Shown here: one piece after another, positions 1 to 6,918 of the stretch
Numbering within the stretch: position 1 is the stretch's first letter
How the letters are laid out: every line of letters starts with the position of its first letter
Assembly: GCA_002478685.1 (NCBI GenBank)
Contig: DLPY01000015.1
Location: 2,111 to 34,687, forward strand
Length of the DNA stretch: 32,577 bases
Source of the DNA: Flavobacteriaceae bacterium UBA7446
GTDB taxonomy: Bacteria; Bacteroidota; Bacteroidia; Flavobacteriales; Flavobacteriaceae
Direction of reading: 5' to 3'
Position numbers and translations under genes: made by a program
The notes under the pieces: generated by a model
The model's database searches: none
What the model was told of the DNA's origin: nothing
What the model saw: the letters and a program-made list of their open reading frames with translations, nothing else

Positions 1-1001
1 TTGGTAATATTTTCTCTGTTTTTATCAAAGGCAATAATAGCATCACAAAATGTGCCAACTTCGTTTTTGGGAACCATAACACCAGATTTGCCTTGCGCAA
101 TAACTTCTGGATTTGAACTTATATCAAAAGCAATTGTAGGTTTTTGACACAGTCCAGCCTCGGCAATAACATATCCAAAACCTTCCCATAGTGAGGGCAA
201 CAGAAAGATGTCGCCACTCAAATACAAATCCTTTGGATCTTCAACAAATCCAACAAGTTGAACATAAGGTTCAAGCTTATGTGTACTAATTTTTGCTTCA
301 ATAGAATCTTTAAGCCTGCCACTTCCACCAATAATCATATGAAATTCGACTTTACGTTGGCGAAGTTCATGAGCGACATCTATCAAAAAAAGCTGATTTT
401 TCTGTTCTTCAAGTCTGCCGAGGTTCGTTAAAATCAGCTCCGATGATTTTCGTTTGTAATAGGGGTTGGATTTCTTTTTAATGAAGTCTTTTCCATCAAT
501 TCCGTTTGGAATTACAGTAATGTACTCTTTGGGGAAAAATGTCGAGTTATTTTCCAAAATACAATGCATGGTAGCCTTTGAATTGACAAGAATTTCATCA
601 ATTATTCTTTTATATAAGTACCGATTGAGCGAGGAATTCCGCACAGGGATAGCACTTCCCCTGCGATAAATGATGCGCTCAACTTTAGCCAATTTTCCAG
701 CAATTCCACCCGATTTAACATCTTGAGAAAGATTTAGTACTAAGGTAGAAATTCGATGCTTTTTGAGCATTCTTGAAAAATGTAATAGTTTTAGTGGATT
801 TAAAAAACTGGTGTTGCTGTTGCTGATGGTTTTGTGGGGAATATTGTGCTTTTTTGCCTTTTTTGAAAGAGCACTTTTTTTATGGCAATAAATCCAAACT
901 GAGTATCCAGATTCGTGAAGGTGTTTTGCTATTTCAAAATGCCATTTTTCGCCGCCACCCCAAGGAATTGCCGTATTAAAAAAACAGATGGTTTTACTCA
1001 T
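1..1001 (-). CDS. Glycosyltransferase family 4 (3' end cut by window)
   Basis: Probably transfers a sugar from a nucleotide-sugar donor to a surface polysaccharide or lipid-linked glycan in the cytoplasm. Translating the minus strand from the ATG at 999-1001 gives 333 open codons running off the left edge, so the C-terminus is missing. Seen: an N-terminal acceptor-side glycine loop (PWGGGEKWH, about residue 14), VIPNGID at the start of the donor domain, LGRLEEQKN, and the GT4 signature PSLWEGFGYVIAEAG near the cut end, whose E-x7-E pair normally contacts the donor. This is a GT-B fold GT4 enzyme by motif. Its ATG overlaps the TGA of the upstream glycosyltransferase (ATGA, 998-1001), so the two are probably translated together. 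Sugar specificity cannot be read from sequence. Confidence 0.9.
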   Translation of the reverse strand, partial: MSKTICFFNTAIPWGGGEKWHFEIAKHLHESGYSVWIYCHKKSALSKKAKKHNIPHKTISNSNTSFLNPLKLLHFSRMLKKHRISTLVLNLSQDVKSGGIAGKLAKVERIIYRRGSAIPVRNSSLNRYLYKRIIDEILVNSKATMHCILENNSTFFPKEYITVIPNGIDGKDFIKKKSNPYYKRKSSELILTNLGRLEEQKNQLFLIDVAHELRQRKVEFHMIIGGSGRLKDSIEAKISTHKLEPYVQLVGFVEDPKDLYLSGDIFLLPSLWEGFGYVIAEAGLCQKPTIAFDISSNPEVIAQGKSGVMVPKNEVGTFCDAIIAFDKNRENIT

Positions 1002-2104
1002 AACAATAGCGATTTATAAAGTGAGTGCCATTGTTTAGCTAGGGCTTCGTCATTAAACTTTTGCACATAGGCAAGCCCAGCTGAAATCCGTTTTTTTCTT
1101 AATTCATCAGTCTCAGAGCACAAGGTTTCAACAGCCTTTCGCAGGGCACTTTCATCTGTTGGATTAATGTAAATGCTAGATGGACCACCTGCCTCCGAGA
1201 AACATCCGCCTTTAGTCGTAATAACGGGAACGCCACTGTATAGCGCTTCTATGATTGGAATGCCAAATCCTTCAAAAAAGGAAGGATAACAAAATAACGT
1301 AGCACATTGATACACGCCTGCTAAATCTTCAATGCTTACATTTTCAATAAAAACGACACGATCTTGAATTTTATTTTTCTCTACATAAGATTTTAGTTTT
1401 TCACCATGGCTTTTTATTTTACCTACAAACACCATGTTCTGTGTTGTGTTTTTTAACGCTTTAGCGATGGATAATGCATTTTTTCGATCTTCTAGTGTAC
1501 CTACATACAGCACAAATTTCTCAGGCAATTGATATTTCTTTCGAATGTCATCTTTGTCATTTTTTGACAAAACGGTCTTAAAAATCGGATGGCATCCCTG
1601 ATAAATGACTTCAATTTTTGATTTAGAAATTCCTGTAAATTGTATTATATCTGCTTTGGTTTGCTCACTTATGGCGATTACTTTTGAGGCTGTTTTTACT
1701 GCATGATTTACCTTTTTTTTGTGGATAGCTACATCGATTGATTTATACAATTCAGGGTAACGATAAAAAATAAGGTCATGCACAGAAACCACAGAAGGCA
1801 TATCAAGCCCTTTAGGCAATTCTCCACTAAGCCCGTGGTACAAATCAATTTTATCTGTTTTTAACTGACGCACAATGGGGCCTTGTCGCCAAATGGCATG
1901 CAGCCAGCGCCAAATTCCAATCGGTTGAATTTCTATTGTATTAGGTAGGACCTTCCAACGGTTGAGCGTTCCCTTTTTTGGATTGTAGAGGCGGTAGCTG
2001 TTTTTTGGATAATAGGTAGCCAAAATGCGAACCAAATCACGGCTGTAGTTTCCCAATCCACTTATATTGTGAAAAATCCGTTTTGCATCGTATCCAATTC
2101 GCAT
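998..2104 (-). CDS. Glycosyltransferase family 4 (368 aa)
   Basis: A complete GT-B fold glycosyltransferase, near the usual length for GT4. The N-terminus (MRIGYDAKRIFHNISGLGNY) carries the GxGxY acceptor loop typical of mannosyltransferase-like GT4 proteins. The middle has SVHDLIFYRYP and VIAISEQTKADI. The donor half starts at LYVGTLEDRKN and contains PSFFEGFGIPIIEALYSG, the E-x7-E nucleotide-sugar motif, followed by PVITTKGGCFSEAGG. No signal peptide or membrane segment is visible, so it should act at the cytoplasmic face of the membrane. It is the first gene of a minus-strand pair with the GT4 gene at 1-1001 (4-base overlap) and diverges from the GT2 gene at 2161. A TAGTTTTG box sits only 4 bases from its ATG. 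Confidence 0.92.
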   Translation of the reverse strand: MRIGYDAKRIFHNISGLGNYSRDLVRILATYYPKNSYRLYNPKKGTLNRWKVLPNTIEIQPIGIWRWLHAIWRQGPIVRQLKTDKIDLYHGLSGELPKGLDMPSVVSVHDLIFYRYPELYKSIDVAIHKKKVNHAVKTASKVIAISEQTKADIIQFTGISKSKIEVIYQGCHPIFKTVLSKNDKDDIRKKYQLPEKFVLYVGTLEDRKNALSIAKALKNTTQNMVFVGKIKSHGEKLKSYVEKNKIQDRVVFIENVSIEDLAGVYQCATLFCYPSFFEGFGIPIIEALYSGVPVITTKGGCFSEAGGPSSIYINPTDESALRKAVETLCSETDELRKKRISAGLAYVQKFNDEALAKQWHSLYKSLLL

Positions 2105-2108
2105 ACCG

Positions 2109-2116
2109 CAAAACTA
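2109..2116 (-). promoter_or_regulatory. -7 box TAGTTTTG for GT4 operon
   Basis: Matches the Bacteroidota sigma-A -7 consensus TAnnTTTG. It ends 4 bases before the ATG at 2104, implying a leaderless or nearly leaderless mRNA. No clear TTTG -33 box was found at the expected spacing. Confidence 0.45.
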
Positions 2117-2147
2117 CTCTATTTTAGAGGAATGTACGTAAATATGC

Positions 2148-2155
2148 TACCTTTG
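2148..2155 (+). promoter_or_regulatory. -7 box TACCTTTG for GT2 gene
   Basis: Exact TAnnTTTG match ending 5 bases before the ATG at 2161, again implying a very short leader. The -33 position holds only a T-rich run. Confidence 0.5.
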
Positions 2156-2160
2156 AGTCT

Positions 2161-3108
2161 ATGAAAATAAGCGGTTTTACCTTTTTGCGAAACACGTCTA
2201 AGTTGTATTATCCCATTCTTGAATCCATTCAGTCTGCACTTCCCATTGTCAATGAATTTGTTATCGCTTTAGGTGAAGGGGATATTGATGATGATTCTGA
2301 AGCAAAAATCCAAAGTTTACAATCTGATAAAATCAAAATAATTCATACGGAATGGGACTTGGAGACTTTTACTGGTGGAACAGAATATGCGCGTCAAACG
2401 GATATTGCAAAGGCACATTGCACAGGTGATTGGCTTCTTTATGTTCAAGGAGATGAATTGATTCATGAAGAAGATTATGATGAGATTAGAACCAAGTGTA
2501 AACAGTATTTAAATAACGCTTCCGTTGATGGTTTTTTGTTTAATTACTATCATTTTTATGGCGATTACAATCACTATTTCCGTGACCACTGCTGGTACCC
2601 ACTTGAGATAAGAATTGTGCGTAACGACATACAAATTCACTCTTTTGCAGATGCACAATCATTTAGACGTATCCCTGATTTTGACGGTAAAAGTTATAGG
2701 AAAAAGGTTGGAACCTCCAAGTTAAATGTGGTTAAGCTAAATGCAAACATATATCATTACGGTTGGGTTCGTCCACCAGAGTTGATGCGCAAGAAACGGA
2801 TGTATTTTGCCAGAGCTTACAGAGGAGATGATGCAACCAAAGCCGAATACGAAAAATATTCCAAGGGTTACGATTATGGGCGCATGGATTATTGTTTGAA
2901 ATTTAAAGGAACCCATCCAAAAGTCATGCATGATAAAATAAAAACTTTAGACTGGAAGCATATGCTGCGTTTTTCAGGACCAAATGTTATTGGTCGCCCT
3001 AAAGCAAAACACGAGAAACGCAAATACCGAATTATTATTTGGATTGAACGTGTTTTTTTTGGGGGTAAAGTAGTGGGAACAAAAAATTATAGTCTAACAA
3101 AACAATAA
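2161..3108 (+). CDS. Glycosyltransferase family 2-like protein (315 aa)
   Basis: Resembles the Bacteroidota GT2-like proteins that begin with an FTFxRN motif (here ISGFTFLRNTSKLYYP). A GT-A nucleotide-binding half follows: EFVIALGEGDIDDDSEAK, then DWLLYVQGDELIHEEDYDEI at about residues 93-112, where QGDE takes the place of the usual DxD metal/nucleotide motif. The C-terminal third is lysine/arginine rich and has no membrane segment, suggesting a soluble or peripheral enzyme. It stands alone on the plus strand, divergent from the GT4 pair, and is followed by a gap of about 350 bases. The start is the ATG just after a TACCTTTG box. Acceptor and sugar are unknown. Confidence 0.82.
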   Translation: MKISGFTFLRNTSKLYYPILESIQSALPIVNEFVIALGEGDIDDDSEAKIQSLQSDKIKIIHTEWDLETFTGGTEYARQTDIAKAHCTGDWLLYVQGDELIHEEDYDEIRTKCKQYLNNASVDGFLFNYYHFYGDYNHYFRDHCWYPLEIRIVRNDIQIHSFADAQSFRRIPDFDGKSYRKKVGTSKLNVVKLNANIYHYGWVRPPELMRKKRMYFARAYRGDDATKAEYEKYSKGYDYGRMDYCLKFKGTHPKVMHDKIKTLDWKHMLRFSGPNVIGRPKAKHEKRKYRIIIWIERVFFGGKVVGTKNYSLTKQ

Positions 3109-3462
3109 AAGTTGATTCAGACCTAAGTTATACATGTGAGCTTAGAAGTTTAGAAAAGAAAATTAATCGAAAAGGAATTCGATGGGAAAGAACTTGCGGT
3201 TACTTTCATTCTCGATGCAGATATAAATACGTTAAATCATTCAAGACTAGATACTTTTTTTCTGAAAAATGAAGGGGCCAAAGGCCACTACTTTTTGTGC
3301 GTTTAAGCATATTTTAGCTTATCAAGATATTGTGCAAAATAATCATTAACTATCCCTTATGTTGTAAGATGATATTCGCTTTTACTCAAATGTTTATTCG
3401 TTAGATCAAATTTTATTATTTAGAATACAACGGTTATACAAAAGGCTGATTTATTTTTTAAG
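3109..3462. other. Intergenic gap with possible gene remnant
   Basis: No convincing intact gene. One open stretch without a start codon (about 50 codons, 3154-3306, plus) reads as protein-like sequence, for example KELAVTFILDADINTLNHS, and is in the same frame as the GT2 gene after three stop codons. It could be a decayed gene end, but nothing recognisable supports this. A short GGCC-AAA-GGCC hairpin at 3276-3286 followed by T's at 3292-3296 may be a weak terminator. The rest (3307-3462) is AT-rich with no feature seen. Confidence 0.35.
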
Positions 3463-4236
3463 TTAATTCTTAGAAACCCCATCTTTACACACAAACTGTT
3501 TTGTCTGTACTCGCTCCTGCATTAGTCTTTGATTGATTTTTGTTCCTTCTTGGTTGTAACTGCGCTTGTGGTGTAAGTGATAAATAATCGCCTTGTTTTT
3601 CATAGAATATTTAGTCAGCCCAACCCCTTTGAGTCGCCACTCAACGTCATCGTCCTCCCCTACAGTAGCATGGACGTAAGCTTCGTCAAAACCGTTGATT
3701 TGAAGCAGTAATTCTTTCCTAATTCCCCAATTGCACCCTTTAACCCCTCGTTCTTTAATGCTTAGTGGAATATTCGTATAAATACCTTCCTTACACTTTT
3801 TTGCACCTCCTAAAATCAAATCTAATATTGACAATCCATTAAACTGCATCTTTTTTTGGAGCGTAGCAGTTATTTTTTCAGAAAGCATTACCCGTCTTCC
3901 ATAACAAATCTTATTGCTTTCTTTTACTTTCTGATACGCCTTAACAAAATGCTTGTGCGGAATACAATCGCCGTCTATGAATACCAAAAAACTGCCCTTT
4001 GCAGCTTTGATAGAGGTGTTCAGAATTCTATTTTTTCTAAAGCCTTTGTCTTCTTGGGTGGTGTGTTGTAAGGAAAACGGGTAGTGTTGAACAGCCAAAA
4101 AGGCTTTGGTCTCAGCATCTTCTCCATCTTCAGAGACGATTACCTCAAAACTTGTAACACTTTGTTTTGTAAGTGCGTCGAGAATTAGTGCAAGATTTGC
4201 AACATTGTTATAATGTGAAATGATAACACTAATCAT
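3463..4236 (-). CDS. Glycosyltransferase family 2 (257 aa)
   Basis: A small GT-A fold glycosyltransferase. It opens with MISVIISHYNNVANLALILD, the classic GT2 first strand, and VIVSEDG closes the nucleotide-binding half. FIDGDCIPH at about residues 91-99 is the metal-binding DxD-type motif. GCNWGIRKELLLQINGFDE followed by GEDDDVEWRL matches the C-terminal galactosyltransferase-like region (Glyco_transf_7C), with the ED pair as likely catalytic base. No membrane helices. It starts 5 bases after the dapD stop and is almost certainly co-transcribed with dapD, although the functions are unrelated apart from both feeding envelope synthesis. Sugar specificity is unknown. Confidence 0.88.
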   Translation of the reverse strand: MISVIISHYNNVANLALILDALTKQSVTSFEVIVSEDGEDAETKAFLAVQHYPFSLQHTTQEDKGFRKNRILNTSIKAAKGSFLVFIDGDCIPHKHFVKAYQKVKESNKICYGRRVMLSEKITATLQKKMQFNGLSILDLILGGAKKCKEGIYTNIPLSIKERGVKGCNWGIRKELLLQINGFDEAYVHATVGEDDDVEWRLKGVGLTKYSMKNKAIIYHLHHKRSYNQEGTKINQRLMQERVQTKQFVCKDGVSKN

Positions 4237-4241
4237 GTGAT

Positions 4242-5051
4242 TTATACCGCAACATTATGTTCTCTGAGCGCATCGTTTAGCGATGTTTTTTTGTTGGTGC
4301 TTTCTTTGCGTTTTCCAATGATTAGCGCGCAAGGCACTTGATAATTTCCTGCCGCAAACGTTTTGGTATAACTACCCGGAATAACAACAGAGTGTGCGGG
4401 CACACGTCCTTTTAGCTCAACAGGGGTATCACCAGTAACATCAATAATTTTGGTAGAACCTGTTAATACCACATTGGCACCCAAAACAGCTTCTTCCTCC
4501 ACACGAACACCCTCAACTACAATACAGCGCGAGCCAATAAAAGCATTGTCCTCAATGATTACGGGTGCAGCTTGTAACGGCTCCAAAACACCGCCGATGC
4601 CCACACCACCACTAAGGTGAACGTTTTTACCAATTTGCGCGCAGCTTCCTACCGTCGCCCATGTGTCCACCATAGTGCCTTCATCTACATAGGCACCAAT
4701 ATTTACATAGGAAGGCATCAAGATAGTGCCTGCAGAAATGTATGCACCTTTACGTGCCACAGCATGCGGTACGACACGAATATCCTTTTCTTTATAGCCT
4801 GTTTTAAGTGGAATTTTGTCATGAAATTCTAATGAACCAGCTTCAATAGTTTCCATTTTTTGAATGGGGAAGTATAGCACTACGGCTTTTTTTACCCATT
4901 CGTTTACTTGCCATCCATTTTCAGTGGGTTCAGCCACACGGAGTACTCCTTGGTCTAACTGTTCAATGATCGAATGAATGGCTTGTTCTGTTTCTCTTTC
5001 TTGTAAAAGTGCTCGATCTTCCCAGGCGGCTTCAATTAATGCTCTGCTCAT
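4242..5051 (-). CDS. dapD: 2,3,4,5-tetrahydropyridine-2,6-dicarboxylate N-succinyltransferase
   Basis: Catalyses succinyl-CoA-dependent acylation of tetrahydrodipicolinate in the succinylase branch of the lysine/diaminopimelate pathway, supplying peptidoglycan. I start it at the ATG at 5051 (MSRALIEAAWEDRALLQ), giving 269 aa, the usual DapD length. A longer reading frame to 5129 exists, but it would run through a TATCTTTG promoter box. The N-terminal helical domain is followed by a left-handed beta-helix of hexapeptide repeats (GTILMPSYVNIGAYVDEGTM, then GKNVHLSGGVGIGGVLEP and DNAFIGSRCIVVEGVRV). The C-terminal VIPGSYTKTFAAGNYQVPCA is typical of the family. It is divergent from ruvX and followed after 5 bases by a GT2 gene. 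Confidence 0.96.
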   Translation of the reverse strand: MSRALIEAAWEDRALLQERETEQAIHSIIEQLDQGVLRVAEPTENGWQVNEWVKKAVVLYFPIQKMETIEAGSLEFHDKIPLKTGYKEKDIRVVPHAVARKGAYISAGTILMPSYVNIGAYVDEGTMVDTWATVGSCAQIGKNVHLSGGVGIGGVLEPLQAAPVIIEDNAFIGSRCIVVEGVRVEEEAVLGANVVLTGSTKIIDVTGDTPVELKGRVPAHSVVIPGSYTKTFAAGNYQVPCALIIGKRKESTNKKTSLNDALREHNVAV

Positions 5052-5062
5052 GTAATTTTTTT

Positions 5063-5070
5063 CAAAGATA
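5063..5070 (-). promoter_or_regulatory. -7 box TATCTTTG for dapD
   Basis: Exact TAnnTTTG match 11 bases upstream of the ATG at 5051. It argues against the longer upstream start. No clear -33 TTTG. Confidence 0.5.
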
Positions 5071-5117
5071 CAGTCTTGAAACCAAACCCGTTGATGTATT
5101 CCCAAAAAATCATTACC

Positions 5118-5125
5118 TACCTTTG
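5118..5125 (+). promoter_or_regulatory. -7 box TACCTTTG for ruvX-def-mazG
   Basis: Exact TAnnTTTG match ending 4 bases before the ATG at 5130, so it excludes the in-frame ATG at 5076 as the start. The nearest upstream TTG (5091-5093) is 24 bases away, a little far. Confidence 0.48.
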
Positions 5126-5129
5126 CCAT

Positions 5130-5549
5130 ATGGCGCGAATAATGGCGATAGATTATGGAGCAAAACGCTGCGGTATTGCGGTTACAGACCCATTGCAGAC
5201 CTGTGCTTTTGGGCTGGATACGGTTGCGCCAGAAAAATTAATTCCATTTATAAAAACGTACACCTCCACAGAAAAAGTAACGATTTTGGTAGTGGGCGAA
5301 CCCAAGCAGCGCGACAATTCACCCTCTGAAATAGAATCCAAAATCGCTGTTTTTTTATCAAAGATCAAACGCGAATTCCCCCCGCTTGACATCGTACGTT
5401 ACGATGAACGATATACTTCTAAAATGGCACTACAAGCACTTGTTCAAACAGGTGCACCCAAAAAAATTCGTCAAAAAAAAGAAGTCATTGACAAATTAAG
5501 CGCAACGCTTATCTTGCAAGGGTATTTAGATCAACTCAAACGCATATGA
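5130..5549 (+). CDS. ruvX: Holliday junction resolvase-like protein RuvX (YqgF)
   Basis: RNase H-fold nuclease of the YqgF/RuvX family, implicated in 16S pre-rRNA 5' end maturation and also described as a Holliday junction resolvase. The start at 5130 gives MARIMAIDYGAKRCGIAVTD, the canonical N-terminus with the first catalytic aspartate (IDYG), and 139 aa, normal for the family. VVGEPKQRDNSPSEIE and the DERYTSKMALQAL segment (catalytic Glu region) follow, and DKLSATLILQGYLD carries the last acidic residue. Its TGA overlaps the def ATG (ATGA), placing it first in the ruvX-def-mazG set. The pairing of ruvX with def is common in Flavobacteriia, as I recall. Confidence 0.95.
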   Translation: MARIMAIDYGAKRCGIAVTDPLQTCAFGLDTVAPEKLIPFIKTYTSTEKVTILVVGEPKQRDNSPSEIESKIAVFLSKIKREFPPLDIVRYDERYTSKMALQALVQTGAPKKIRQKKEVIDKLSATLILQGYLDQLKRI

Positions 5550-6136
5550 TACTTCCTATTGTTGCATACGGCGATACAGTACTTAAAAAGAAGGCAGCGC
5601 CCATTTCAAAACAACATTCAAACCTTAAAGAACTCATAAGTGATATGTGGGAAACCATGTATGCTGCGCATGGTGTGGGCTTGGCAGCACCTCAAATTGG
5701 TGAATCTATTAGGTTATTTGTAGTAGATGGTAGTCCGTTTGCTAATGATAAAAGTATAGATAATATTGAGCAGCGTGAGTTAAAAAATTTTAAAAAGGTA
5801 TTTATAAATCCTGAAATTGTATCCTACAGCGGACCACAAGAAGCTTTTAACGAAGGTTGTTTAAGTATTCCAGATATTAGAGAAGAGGTTAACCGATTGG
5901 CTACAATTGAGATTGAATATTACAACGAAGATTTTGAGCGTGTAAACGCAGAATATAGCGGCATTGCTTCCAGAATTATCCAACACGAATACGATCACAT
6001 CGAAGGAATTTTGTTTACCGATAAGTTAGGCCCCCTGAAAAAGAAATTGCTTAAGACAAAACTGCTACAAATTTCGAAAGGCAAAATTAATCCTGATTAC
6101 GCCATGCGTTTTCCAAATAAAAACAATGTCCGCTAA
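5546..6136 (+). CDS. def: Peptide deformylase
   Basis: Removes the formyl group from the N-terminal methionine of nascent proteins. It is a metal-dependent cytosolic enzyme acting at the ribosome exit. All three signature motifs are intact: GVGLAAPQ at residues 43-50, EGCLS at 103-107 (metal-ligand Cys) and HEYDH at 147-151 (two metal-ligand His and the catalytic Glu). The length of 196 aa is typical of Bacteroidota deformylases, which have a somewhat extended loop after the first motif. Translationally coupled to ruvX upstream (4-base overlap) and to mazG downstream (TAATG, sharing one base). Confidence 0.98.
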   Translation: MILPIVAYGDTVLKKKAAPISKQHSNLKELISDMWETMYAAHGVGLAAPQIGESIRLFVVDGSPFANDKSIDNIEQRELKNFKKVFINPEIVSYSGPQEAFNEGCLSIPDIREEVNRLATIEIEYYNEDFERVNAEYSGIASRIIQHEYDHIEGILFTDKLGPLKKKLLKTKLLQISKGKINPDYAMRFPNKNNVR

Positions 6137-6918
6137 TGGATAACAAACGCACCCAACAGCTTAAAGCACTTGATCGTTTGCTGACCATAATGGACGAACT
6201 TCGTGAAGGTTGTCCATGGGACAAAAAACAAACCTTTCAGACGCTTAGGCACTTGACTATTGAGGAAACATACGAGCTTAGCGAAGCACTATTAGAGGAG
6301 GATTTGGATGGTATTAAAAAGGAGTTGGGTGATGTGCTTTTACACATTATTTTTTATGCCAAAATTGGCAGTGAGCAAGACGCGTTTGATATTGGAGATG
6401 TGGCAAAGTCTATCTCAGAAAAGCTTATACAACGCCATCCGCATATTTATGGAGACGTTTCTGTAGTTGATGACGAAGAGGTTAAAAAAAATTGGGAGCA
6501 ACTAAAACTTAAAGAAGGCAACAAGAGTGTACTCTCGGGAGTACCCAAAAGTTTACCCAGTTTGGTTATGGCAAGCCGTATGCAAGATAAAGCTGCTGGC
6601 ATTGGTTTTGACTGGGATTCCATTGATGGAGTAAAAGAAAAAATCAAAGAAGAACTTTGTGAGTTGGAACACGAAATAACACAGGATAACAAAGAAAAAA
6701 TTACGGCCGAACTTGGTGATGTGTTCTTTTCATTGGTAAATTATGCTCGTTTTCTTGGCATCAACCCTGACGATGCACTAGCGTCTACCAATAACCGATT
6801 TAGGATGCGTTTTACAGCGATGGAAGAAGCCGCTGAAGCACAACACTTGAGATTAGATTCATTAACTGCCTCCCAATGGGAGTCGCTTTGGCAAGCTGCA
6901 AAACAAGCCGTGGGCTAG
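6136..6918 (+). CDS. mazG: Nucleoside triphosphate pyrophosphohydrolase MazG
   Basis: Hydrolyses (d)NTPs to NMP and pyrophosphate as a house-cleaning enzyme. It is also linked to ppGpp control in E. coli. At 260 aa it is the full two-domain form. The N-terminal domain has GCPWDKKQTFQTLRHLTIEE and the E-x2-E...E-x2-D metal site (EETYELSEAL, KKELGDVLLHI). The C-terminal domain repeats it (EELCELEHEI, AELGDVFFSLVNYARF), then NNRFRMRF, and ends with WESLWQAAK. Last gene of the ruvX-def-mazG set. Its TAG stop and the TAG stop of the opposing DUF349 gene share the palindrome CTAG at 6915-6918, leaving no room for a separate terminator. Confidence 0.96.
   Translation: MDNKRTQQLKALDRLLTIMDELREGCPWDKKQTFQTLRHLTIEETYELSEALLEEDLDGIKKELGDVLLHIIFYAKIGSEQDAFDIGDVAKSISEKLIQRHPHIYGDVSVVDDEEVKKNWEQLKLKEGNKSVLSGVPKSLPSLVMASRMQDKAAGIGFDWDSIDGVKEKIKEELCELEHEITQDNKEKITAELGDVFFSLVNYARFLGINPDDALASTNNRFRMRFTAMEEAAEAQHLRLDSLTASQWESLWQAAKQAVG

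Noticed and set aside
5052..5129. Longer dapD start at 5129 and longer ruvX start at 5076
   Set aside because: Both extensions lie across each other and across the TATCTTTG and TACCTTTG boxes, and the shorter proteins have the normal family length and N-termini.
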